NCBI GenBank assembly: GCA_900708905.1
Contig: CAADRB010000009.1
Span: 879,435 to 943,434, forward strand
Origin: Hymenolepis diminuta
Taxonomy: Eukaryota > Platyhelminthes > Cestoda > Cyclophyllidea > Hymenolepididae
DNA length: 64,000 nucleotides
Direction of reading: 5' to 3'
The translations under genes and the position numbers were made by a program. How positions within the stretch are numbered: position 1 is the stretch's first letter; each line of letters begins with the position of its first letter. Below the pieces are notes generated by a model. That model saw only the letters and a program-made list of their open reading frames with translations, had not been told where the DNA came from and did not search any database. Shown here piece by piece: positions 28,521-38,883 of this stretch.

Positions 28521-29173
28521 TCGTAAATATAATAATGGCAGTAATATTTTGATCAGTATCTGGTTATGAATTTCCAAACATCCCCAAAAAATGTAATTTA
28601 ACCAACAATATCAAATCATATTAGTGTTTGTTGAATGCAATCACTCGACTGATTCTAATTTTGATGCTTCATTTCTCCTATTTAAATAATCACATTCGCT
28701 TATTTGCTTCAATGTGAGTATAAATTCTTCCAGAACACCAAATAACGTTGACAGATACATTAATGAAAAATGCATAATTATGCTAGAAAGAAAGATCTTT
28801 ATAGAGATGGGTTTTTAGTTCAAAACTTATACCAGTCATCCCACATTTAGCCAGAAATACCACTTTTGTTTGAGTTTTGCCCAATTTTTTGAGTTTAAAA
28901 TCTAATAGATCATTTGTTTTTGCATATATTAAAACTTGATATATAGTGTTTATAATTAAATCAGAAACTTGGTAAACCTATAGTGGATGAAAGCAAATTT
29001 GTTCTAATAACAACTGATGAAACAATTTTCAAACTGTTAATGGCTAAGGTTAAGAACATTGCCAATTATTACATGTTTTAAAAAGATATTTGTTAATACT
29101 ATGGGTCATTATTTAAGATGACCCGATTAGTGAGATGGTGCTCCACTACTAGATGAAATTCGCAGCAAACAAT

Positions 29174-29197
29174 GAAAGCTAAAACTAAACGTAAGAT
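29174..29197 (+). repeat. dispersed repeat D, copy 1
   Basis: GAAAGCTAAAACTAAACGTAAGAT differs from 33693-33716 at two of 24 positions. Confidence 0.45.
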
Positions 29198-30577
29198 TCC
29201 AGTAACAAACGATTGCAATTCTCTAGTATCTATCACATTATTTCTTTCGCTGTATAAGATATATCAATATTATTTTCAATGTGGATGCATTATGATTATT
29301 TAAACGGAAATTGCTCTGTATCTCAAGATGAGTTCCGTTGAATCAAAGTAAAAGGAACCAACAAAGGTAATATTCCTTTATAACGATAAATTATATTTCT
29401 AAAACACCCTATTTACTACAATATTTAGCAACCACTCAATTAAATCAACTGGTCAGCAACCTCGAAGATACAAATTCATCCAGGAACATAGTAATTAAAT
29501 CATGAATATTGTGTTCTCAAAGCTTGAATATAACAGAGTAAGTTACATCTCCCTTTTTTGGGGAAATCGGAAACCAACGACTTCCAGAGTTCAAGCAAAA
29601 TTGAACTTTTGACATCCAGACTTTATTTAGCAATATTTATTTTCAGAGGTCAATTAAGATATAAATGATGCAATTACTATTATTTTTAATATATTTACAA
29701 GTAAATGTAAAAAATTTTTTGTACTTCTGGGTTTTGTGACCAATGAACGGATTTTTTTGTGCTCCCATTTTGGTATATGTTGATACGTTTTATTTGAAAT
29801 ACCATGTTTACACCTTATTACACTTCCAAGGTAATGTGTGAATTTAAATTTTTGAGAAATTTCCCGAAAATATTATACACATATTCGCTTAAAGTTAGCA
29901 CATGGAAAAATTAACCGCAGTGATATTTTTAACCTAATAAATTTCGGCATCGACGAATTTGTTATTAAATCTTTGCAGATTCGTTCCACTTCGGAAATCA
30001 GCGGTAAAAAATCACAATTTAAGCGTTCTGAAATCTCATGGGTGAGTTCCCATATACTGTTTTTTGATTGGTTCGCCCTACATTCTTTTTAGTATATATA
30101 AATGCAAACTGAGTATCAAATATTCGCTTCAAATTTTAGCAAATTTCCCATCTATCAACAAAAACTTTGGTAAGCCTGCTTTCAAAAAAAATTATTTTTG
30201 TAGTTTATGTCTTTCATTATAAATCCCTTAAACTTCCACATAGAACTAATGGAGTCATTCATCAATTTTACTTGACTGTTAATTTAATATTCAGTAAAAA
30301 TTTAATTTGATTTGATATCGAAAATCTTAATCCGTAGTATGGGGTTTTATCAGAATCAGTTAGTTACAATATCTGGAAATTACTTCAATCTGTGCTAAAT
30401 GATCCCATTTCACATTAAATAACGATACTTTTTGAAAAAATTATTACAGATTTAATGAGTTTAGCGCCTTTAAATCTTTCAAGCTAGTGCAACATTTGGT
30501 TTCCCGGTTTCTTAGAAATGATGCTTGATAACCCTAAGAAGAATGTTATAACGATCTATATAAAAATCCTGAAAGTA

Positions 30578-30595
30578 AATATATATATATATATC
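30578..30595. repeat. (TA)n microsatellite
   Basis: An uninterrupted run of alternating A and T, about nine repeats, some 450 bases upstream of the secreted-peptide gene. Confidence 0.7.
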
Positions 30596-31024
30596 TTTTC
30601 CCAAATCTCTATAAAAAAGTATAATTTTCAAATTTTTCATATGAAAGGGTTTTATATTAATTAAAAATTCAAACTGAAGTAGTCAGTTTAATGCTGCATT
30701 TAAAGTTAAAAGCCTCATTGCTGCCATCCAGACTGAATTAACTGACCATTTCGTCTGATAAACTTCGTAATCTGGGAACGTTAGTGATATGATAAAATCT
30801 CTTGAATATTAAGCTTAAAAATTACTTTTTTAATTGAATTTTTCTTGTTTAGAAAATGAATTATAATCAACGGTTTAAAAATCAAATTTTAGAAGGTTGT
30901 TTAAGTGTGGAACAGGGAGGGAATTTTTAAGAGCAGGATATAATTTTAAACAAAATTTAGAAAAAGAAAAAAAAATATTATTTTTAACATTTGCGCGTTG
31001 CACACTTTATTTGTTTGTTTTTTC

Positions 31025-31052
31025 ATGCATAAATTTTTCTATGCTGGAGAAG
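31025..31052 (+). other. possible upstream exon of the secreted-peptide gene, before a 61-base intron
   Basis: A strong donor (GAGAAG|GTAAGT, intron from 31053) faces a strong acceptor (TTAATTTTCAG, ends 31113), giving a 61-base intron. If it is used, an ATG at 31025 reads in frame through the junction into MSIIQR and adds 11 residues (MHKFFYAGEEI). Otherwise the exon is 5' UTR. Very short first introns are known in flatworm genes. The downstream ATG at 31119 gives a more typical signal peptide, so it was kept as the start. Confidence 0.45.
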
Positions 31053-31118
31053 GTAAGTTTTCCAGATGCTTTGGTTTCTTCATTGACATCTTTAACCTTT
31101 ATTTAATTTTCAGAAATA

Positions 31119-32164
31119 ATGTCAATTATTCAAAGAATTTTCTTAATTCTGTCAATCGCTGTATTTTTCTACTTTTCATCGACGTCTTCGACACTAACGG
31201 AGGTGAGAAGACATAAATTCAGCCCTCTTTTTTATTAGATAACAAACATCATATGGCAGGAAATAGTTCCCAAGTTATTTAATAAATTTGTCAGACAACA
31301 ACTGTTTTGCAAAATTACTGTCATCGAATGCCATTTGGGAACCTGTTTGTCGAAAATTTCTACAAATGCAATCTTCTATGTTTTCTTGTCATTTTCAAAC
31401 AAAGTTTGGGTAAAATGGTTGCTAAAAATACATGTTGCTAAGAAGAACAATTATAAGACAGGTGTTCTATTGTCTACAGTTTTTATTTAAACAAAAAATT
31501 ATAATATATTCTAATTCCTAATTGCGTTATAAATTTTAATCTTAAACCTAGAGTTCATGTAATCTTTCCTTAATCTTAACCTCATAAGCCACCAAATATG
31601 TGAAAGCAGTCTATATAACCGACAAACAGGTTATTTTACTTGGGAAATTCTCAAACAATATGGGTTTTAAGTATCGTTAAAATCTTGAATGACTGCCTCC
31701 ATTAATAAAATTACACGGACTTTATTTAACTTAGCTATATTTGTAAAACGAATCAATTACTAGATGTGTGCCAGAGAAAGAAAACTCTTTGGGCTCTTTG
31801 AATAACAAATTCTTCTCAGCAAGAAAAATAACTTTTATGAAGTTGACGTTCATAATAAATCTAGAACATCGCTTTGCTAATAGGAAAGTTAGTAAGTTCA
31901 TGAGAGTTTATATGATAAATTTCTGTAATTATTAATACGAATTTGAAATACAAACATTTTTTGACTTTGTTTTAGAAATGCTTTACATCTGATCGAAGCA
32001 TGATTCAATATCTTTTGAGGAAATATTATTCATGTAACGAGAATCCTCTGGATCCAGAATGTCTTCCATCTGAAATTGAAAAGAAGGCAACTCTGGCCTA
32101 CATTAAGCGAAGTCGTGAATACGAATCGCCACGGGGTCTACGTGGAAATATGGCATACTCCTAA
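31119..32164 (+). CDS. small secreted protein, possible peptide prohormone, 2 coding exons
   Basis: Spliced CDS is 31119-31202 (28 codons) plus 31976-32164 (62 codons and TAA), in phase 0. The donor is GAG|GTGAGA and the acceptor TTTGTTTTAG. The 90-residue product starts MSIIQRIFLILSIAVFFYF, a clear signal peptide, with cleavage plausible in the Ser/Thr stretch at 20-27. The mature part has three cysteines (30, 48, 57), is rich in charged residues, and carries one dibasic KR (residues 72-73) followed by SREYESPRGLRGNMAYS. A signal peptide with a late dibasic site fits a prohormone, but there is no Gly-Lys/Arg amidation signal. I do not recognise the family. A loose resemblance to the C-terminal region of NPF/NPY peptides was noticed but lacks the RPRF-type end. 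It lies 6.2 kb upstream of the cathepsin gene with no evident link. Confidence 0.6.
31570..31625 (+). repeat. dispersed repeat family A, short fragment inside the secreted-peptide gene intron
   Basis: CTTAACCTCATAAGCCACCAAATATGTGAAAG matches CTTAAAACCATAAGCTTCCGAATATGTTAAAAG of the copy at 42572. Confidence 0.4.
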
Positions 32165-32235
32165 AAACTTTCTTCAATTTTTACGCTTTAATCCAAATAT
32201 CCCCCTTTACTGCTATTAATTTCACTTTCACGGAT

Positions 32236-32241
32236 ATTAAA
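32236..32241 (+). terminator. candidate polyadenylation signal ATTAAA
   Basis: ATTAAA lies 72 bases past the stop of the secreted-peptide gene. A canonical AATAAA occurs at 32441-32446. Either could serve; the sequence alone does not decide. Confidence 0.3.
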
Positions 32242-32783
32242 TGAGCTGTTTACTATTCTAGTTGAATTTCTGAATTCTGGATATTGTCTTTTTTTGAATA
32301 AGATTGTTTGAAAAGGAACGATATATGCATCAAATATTCTGTTTTTTCTGAACTTTAACACAACTATAGATATTTTATATTCAATTTTAATTTAAAATGA
32401 GAAAAGCCTTAATTTTAATATGAGTCATCTACATTAAAATAATAAATTAAAGAATTTAAAATGTTATTTTAAAATAGATATTTGTTTAACTTCCTAAGTA
32501 ATATTTTTTTACTAATATTTGTAATTCCCATTCAAACATCACTTTGGAAGTGTATTATTAGAGCGCTTTATAAATTAAACACATTGCATCTTCCTTATTA
32601 AAGTTAGACGCTTATTGTGAAAGTGCCTCTGCTTTGCAATATTACTTTATAAAACAAGACTAGTAACTAATACTCTGTGTGTGTTATTATGTAAAACCAA
32701 TGACTCTCAAATTCAAATAATTGGCTTGCTATTTATATCCTGGTTCACATTGTTATTGATATTATAGTTTACTTTGAGTGGCT

Positions 32784-33090
32784 TCTGCGCTGAATCTCTG
32801 CTGTGTTGAGATCATGTAAACAGCTTACGATCAAGTAAGATCATGCAGCTTTTTTGGCCTACGGAAGAAGAAGTGAATCGAAGTGGGAAGACCAACCGTC
32901 ACAACTGATCAGCCACTACAGATTAAGAGGAATACAGGAATGAATATTAAAACAAAAAAATTGGAACGTGAAATAGTAAACTGTCCATTAATTGAACCCT
33001 CTACAACCCGATCCCTAAAATTAAATAAAGTAACTCTTTTGATACTCTGTTTTTTCGATCTCTCTCTTGTTCCTTACTGAATTTAAATAA
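32784..33090 (+). repeat. dispersed repeat family A, copy
   Basis: Pairs over its whole length with 41545-41850: ATCTCTGCTGTGTTGAGATCA / ATCTCTGCTATGCTATGATCA, GAAGTGAATCGAAGTGGGAAGACC / GAAGTGAATAAAAGTGGCAAGACC, CGATCCCTAAAATTAAATAAAGTAACTCTTTTGATACTCT / CGAAAATTAAATGAAACAACTCTTTCAACGCTCT. A 65-codon open frame here is fortuitous. Confidence 0.65.
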
Positions 33091-33692
33091 CCCGATTTCC
33101 GTTGCTCTCCCACAACAAAAACTTTTAAAATAGTTTCTGCAGTGCTTTGAGTTATAATATTATATTACCATTCTAATGCATCAACATTCAGAATAGGATA
33201 TTTGGAGAAAAATAGTTCCGATAAATGTATTCAACTAATATATTAAAAATTATGCCACTTATTATTCCCTTAAATTAAACAAAATTAATTTAAGATTAAT
33301 TACTTACAATGCAAATGTAATTCAAATCCCAAAGTTAACATATGAAAACTAATCATTTGTTTCTCTGAACGTTGTGCCTGTTGCTCTATAAATCTATTGT
33401 TTTTGTGACAGCAAATAAGTATTTTTTTTCTTCTTATGCCATTAGACCATTAAAACTTTGCCAAGCGAAAGACTTTTGGCTCTTTAAATTCCACCGTGTC
33501 GACCATAGTTATTTCATCTTAAATGACCAAACATTGACAATGAATTCAAAATCTACATGTTTACTCAAAATCTGAATGGATAAAGTGGTTCAAATTATGT
33601 TTCGTATTCAAGGAAAGCTATATAAGCATGGTCATCCAAATTTGAATTTGGTTGGTCATCAAGCTATTAACAGACTACGAAAAAATATTCTT

Positions 33693-33716
33693 GAAAGCGA
33701 AAACTAAACGTAAAAT
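33693..33716 (+). repeat. dispersed repeat D, copy 2
   Basis: GAAAGCGAAAACTAAACGTAAAAT; partner of 29174-29197. Flanks show only scattered further matches. Confidence 0.45.
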
Positions 33717-33939
33717 CTGTGACAATTATTCTCAGCGAAGATCTGAGAGTAATTGCAATCAGCTGAAAAGCTGCACTTTTACCGTTCGAGTAATTTAAAG
33801 TACTACTATTTAGTTTTTTCGAATGTTTGATCTAATTCTGGTAATTGTTGAAATATTGTAAACATTATTTTTAAGCATATTTTATTGATAACTATTCTCT
33901 ACCGTGCTAGGACTGCAATTTTCTGAATGCCATCCAAGT

Positions 33940-34025
33940 CTAAATTGCCTTCTCAACTCTTGAATGAAAAAGTGAACTGATGTGGCAAGACTGTCTATTA
34001 ATAAACTAAACGTTGATCAGAAATA
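33940..34025 (+). repeat. dispersed repeat family A, fragment
   Basis: GCCTTCTCAACTCTTGAATGAAAAAGTGAACTGATGTGGCAAGAC corresponds to ACCTTCTCAACCATTGAGAAAAAAGTGAAGTGACAAAATC at 42650. Confidence 0.5.
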
Positions 34026-34239
34026 TACAAATTACGTTAAGTGTCTGAAGACACTTATATTATGGTAAGTTAAAATAACCCAATAATAATTCATATATTT
34101 TTTTTATTCAAAGATCTCATAGCAGATACTACTATAACTAATGAAATGGAAAGGTACGCTGTGCTTTAAAAGCGAAATAAAGGAATTTAGAAATTGCTAG
34201 AAATTCCCAAATCTCTCGTTTGCAAAGTTTGAGAGGAAC

Positions 34240-34545
34240 TGCTGAATGAAAACGATGCAAATGATTTGGCCGCCACGTGCAAGAGAAAACAGTATTGTCA
34301 GCGCTCTGCCGACTCACTCACTCAGAACGCCTGAGTTTGACAGAGGAGTGCATGGCATGATGAACGAAAATCCTGGGAAGCCAACGTACGAAATCTCGCC
34401 AAAGGTCTTCAAGTGTCTGAAGGAACAATAAGGAATGTTCCTCATGGAGGCCTTGGATACAAATCGAAGAGTGTTAACAAGCATCCCCAAATCCTCCTCT
34501 CTGATGGAAGCAATAGTTCGAGCGATAGGGGACATCAATAAAAGT
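34240..34545 (+). mobile_element. mariner-like (Tc1/mariner superfamily) transposase N-terminal fragment
   Basis: SLRTPEFDRGVHGMMNENPGK (34312-34380, last 20 residues the clearest) resembles the linker before the second helix-turn-helix of mariner transposases. After a frame change at 34381 it continues NVRNLAKGLQVSEGTIRNV and GGLGYKS, the typical (V/I)R.LAK.L.VS..TI...(H)EDLGYKS DNA-binding pattern, and KSVNKHP. The catalytic DDD domain is not recognisable downstream, so the copy is truncated as well as frameshifted. No terminal inverted repeats were identified. Confidence 0.6.
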
Positions 34546-37500
34546 CGCCTGACCTAATCAACGTTTGCAGTCTATTTTGGATTCGAGGTGAGTCGGTGAT
34601 AAAAGCCGAAGGAGAATATGTGGAATAGAACCTAGGTTAATATTATGCTTATTCGTTTCGTTACAATAAATTTTAAGTTTAAACCATTAACAGTTTCATT
34701 ATCTGTTTTTCTAAAAGTGCGTAAGGTGTCCTCAGATGCCTTACACACCCTGATTATATAAATATATGTATATATATTTAATGAACTTAAATTTATAATG
34801 CTTTTAGATCGTCTTAAAATAAACATATATATAGATGTATTTCAATAATTATCTAACGATATATTTATTGTAAAAAATTCAGTAGATTACATAAAATTAA
34901 TTGATAGGAGATGTAATCATATCAGACTCGCATTTGACGCACTGACATATTCTGAATAAAACTCAAGATGAAGTAAAGCATATAGAATTTTACCCTTCTA
35001 ACAGCCTCATTACTAGTAGTATTAATATTAACTCACTTCCAACAACGGAATTAGAATTATTCAATGCTAATACACTAGAAATTGTAAATAATCCTGTCAG
35101 ATTGAAGCATATCTCTTAAATACACCGATCTATTGCAATTTTAATCAAACCCATTGCGTGTGTCACATTTACCATCTGACTCGTGTTGTTCTTTCTTTGA
35201 CCTAAATTTATATTTTGCTGTAGTTGACCTGCCCTCTTAATCACCTAACGCTGATATTATCACCAGTTTCTGAGTGACGTTATATTTCGTCTTATTAATT
35301 ATCAATCCAAATATAATTGATGACTGAAATCCATGATAAATTTGACTGATCTCTCAAAATACATAAGCTGATGCTCTCAAATCAAACTACACTGCAGAGC
35401 ATCAGATCGGAGCATCCCTACACTTTAACACTGATTTTTTTCTGTCACCTCAACTGCATATGTTATTTAATAAATGCCCTAAACTCAACTGCCTTTCTTT
35501 TTTTGAATTCTTGGAAGTCTAGACTGCTGAAATTTGTACATTAGGTTGCGCACACAGAGTTAATAGCAAGTTTTCACTATTGGCGTTTTTAAGATATTTT
35601 TAAGACAAGCAGACTAGAGAAGCCAATGGGATGCATGAGTCATTGTATGGGCCAATGAAGAATGTGAACAAATGCCCACGCACATGATGGGGAGTGGCAA
35701 GTGATGAATAGGTGTGACGCATAAGTGGTCAAGGCTCGGAATAAAGGGAAACATGATTAATTGGGGAATTTGTTGCCAGCTTAAATTATAACAGTTTTGC
35801 GAAAGTTAGAATCTCTAGATATTATGTTTTCTCACGTAGATTTGAGTTAAGAACAGGATTCCGTGAAATATTTAGTGTTTCTATGCTGAATAGAAATTAC
35901 AGTGATGGTTATGTGTACTTTCTCCTACTATCTCATGGATTTCAGGTTTCGCTTCAGTATTATTGGAAACGTAATCCCATCGCGGTCATAACCAAGATCA
36001 AACTAAACTTCCATCTACATTAAGTTACTACAAATACTACGTCCAGAAATCATTACACAAGAAGATCAAATCCGTAGCGTAGTAACAAAATTTATATTAA
36101 TTCAATGAAATTAAGTCAAAATATATCTTATTCAGCTGATGCCCCAGTGTGGCATGATTTTCTTTGCGATAAAAACAACAATTAAACTGTGTAAAAGAAA
36201 TAAAAATTCAATAAAATATGAAGTACTCGTCTCACTTAATTTACTGCTGCTATACTATCTAATCAAATAGTTAATAAACAAAATTTCTATATAAAAATTG
36301 AATAAAATTGAACGTTAATTCTATAAAAGAACAATTAATTAACTGATTTGGTTAAAGTGTGTACAGGTCTTTAACAGATTACATTAACTATGATTAAATT
36401 AGGGCAATCTCTTTGACTAGGCGTTTCAGTATAGAAGGTCATCCATGCTAATATTCACTTTCAGCATATTCAACTTTATTCGGGCCTCAAAAAAGTAGTC
36501 AATTTCATCAAATGTTTAAAACTGAAAATGGAGCTTCCAAAATCTTCAGAAATGTAAAATAATGAAGCACTTAATTTTATTGATATTTTTTAAAATTTGT
36601 TAAATATTTCACAAAGTTTGTTTTGATTAAATTCATTCTTGTTACGTCGATATATATTTTTGTCTGAAAATTTGTTGAAATTAAAATAAATTGTAGAAAT
36701 TATATTTAATATTTATTAGTTGTGCAGTTGCAGTAAAGGAAGGAAAAACAACTTGAATCATTTAGCGTTATTAAATCATTGTGCAAATTTCAAATAAGCA
36801 AATAACTGGGTATTTATCATAAAATTTGGAAGGACGCTCACTGGGAAAGTTGTCTTCAAAATGTTGCATTCAAAGATTAAAGATAGGTAGTTATTTATGA
36901 TTAAGTTTTCTTACAGTATGCTCAAAGTTCTTGTTATCCTATTCTCCCTAATCTATCAAGATATTGCTATATTAAAATGTGTAAATCCCAGGTTTCCTGA
37001 TTGATTTTCATCAGGTCCTGCCATGTTTTCAGTAGGTCATGAAACTAAAAATTTAAGAGGTCTCTAGTGTTTTCCCTTTCCTTTATTAAAAATCCACGCA
37101 CTGATATTTCATATTTACAAGTGCATATCGCCTCCCACGATTAATAGCGAACGCATCATCCTTTCCATAAAACTTACACAATTACGCGGCCGTTAATGAA
37201 TTACTTTTTATATCTAAACTTACGATTTTTTACAATATTATTTACAAGTAAACTTTAGGAATATTTAAAAGGATTACTGATCTGTTATTTTGATTAAAAA
37301 AGAAATGGTCAATTTAAAATATAGATTCGTTTTAAGATTCATTTCACCATATTTTAATTTCAAAAAAACTGTCGTCTGTAAGTGAATAAACTTATGGATA
37401 TCTTAATAAATATAAAATCAAAAGATTCTTGTAAGTGTTAATACTTATGATTGGAAGTGAATATGACATCATCCCATCCACCACGTTTTCTTCGTCGGAG

Positions 37501-38406
37501 AAGATCTAGTTCATAGATTAATATTAATTAATTTTCAAAGTAAGGGTAAAAACGCAAATCATTTTTTGAAATATAAACGTTTAACGTTGAATATAAAGAT
37601 ATCGACAGCTCAATTTGGGGGTTTTACTATCAACCAGTTTTAAACAGGTCAAATGTTTACCCGTTGATATGAAAATGAATTTGAAAATATTTCCCCAATT
37701 TAAAAAACTAAGTGATACAACTGAAGGCAGATCATATTTTGAAAGGCGTAATTAACGAATGGAAACTAAATTTTTGTTATTTTACTCGAAATATATGCTG
37801 GAGCACAGTGGTTTTACCTATAGTTCAGTGACAAATGTCTTCGATTGCAAAGTTCTAGTTTGTTATTCATCAGAGAACACCCAAAGAGCGAAATGGATCA
37901 TCAAACCGGTTAAATCAAACTAATGAAAAAATTGACCGAATTTGACTTTTTTTCACATGGAAAGTTTCATGAAATAACCCTTCTGCACCAGAAATCTGTA
38001 GAAAGCGGCTTTACTAAGTGAACTCATGTGCTAGTATTACCTTACCTATATTAAAAGGAGTTTTGCACTTAAAAGTTAAAAGTAAGCTCTATTTGTAAAT
38101 ATAAAAATATTACCTATAACCAAATCAACAAGTCTTTTTAGCAGCTATTAGAATTAAAACCTTTATCAATTTAACCAGTTTCGTGACTAAAAATTTTTAT
38201 TATTTGTTCTTATAATTTACTTTGCATCTCGTTTGTATTATTTATATTTGCGGTATTTTATAGTTTTCGTCAATAGTTCGAAATTTCACCTAATTTAAAC
38301 ATGCACAAGCTAATGGACATGCCATAAGCAATGCAGTGATTTGATTGGTTCGGTGCTGGGTTAAAGGTTTTATGTACAACACCTGGCACACATTGTAACA
38401 TTCAGA

Positions 38407-38883
38407 ATGCATCAGCGGATACGATTATCACTTCTTATTCTAATCCTGGTTATATCCGTAATTACCCTCGTCTTTGTAATAATTAATTATGAAAATTCAA
38501 AGACTCAAAAAGGTCAAATGCCTTTGCCTAAAGTGGATGAATGGCTTGACTGGTGCAAAAAGTACAACATAACGTTTGATAGCGATGCAGAAAATATATA
38601 TCGTCACTGGGTTTGGCTTAAAAACTATGAGATGATTCAACGGCACAACGCTCGAACCGACAGCACTTATAAAATGGGGCTCAATCAATTCTCCTACATG
38701 GAGCATTGGGAGTTTGTGGAAATGAATCTCAGAAGACGGGGTGTCATTAAGGATTATAATGAACCAGATACGCCTGAATCAAGCTTGACACTACCAGATA
38801 TAGCCGCCACAACTGCTGGAAATTGCTTTTCAAATAATTTTGACTGGAGAAACAAATTCCCCTCTATAACTGCAAGAGATCAG
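38407..38883 (+). CDS. cathepsin gene exon 1 (anchor, I29 prodomain, start of mature enzyme)
   Basis: Encodes residues 1-159. The ATG at 38407 is chosen because it is the first Met of the open frame and is directly followed by a basic stretch (HQRIR) and 20 hydrophobic residues. The exon ends after the mature-enzyme motif FDWRNKFPSITARDQ, whose last residue is the oxyanion-hole glutamine. The donor is CAG|GTACTT, a weak match to GTAAGT. Reading continues in the intron to a stop at 39127, which makes an artificially long open frame. A sequon NIT (N54) lies in the prodomain. An inverted CCAAT-like ATTGGTT sits about 60 bases upstream. Confidence 0.88.

Larger units (their letters stand above)
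17500..30900. other. 13 kb of gene-free AT-rich sequence
   Basis: Read in both strands without finding a conserved protein motif or a credible exon chain. Repeat C copy 1 (25975), repeat D copy 1 (29174) and an inverse family A head (28466) are present. Short exons of under about 60 bases would escape this reading. Confidence 0.4.
32450..38400. other. intergenic region between secreted-peptide and cathepsin genes
   Basis: Holds family A copies (32784, 33940), repeat D copy 2 and the mariner fragment. From 34.6 to 38.2 kb nothing but AT-rich sequence was seen. The last 200 bases are presumably the cathepsin promoter; an ATTGGTT (inverted CCAAT) is visible, but no convincing TATA box could be fixed. 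Confidence 0.4.

Noticed and set aside
31976..32164. Secreted peptide as a neuropeptide F/Y homologue (KATLAYIKRSREY against the NPF helix)
   Set aside because: The defining C-terminal RPRF/RPRY-Gly and its cleavage site are missing, and the alignment needs gaps; kept only as a remark.
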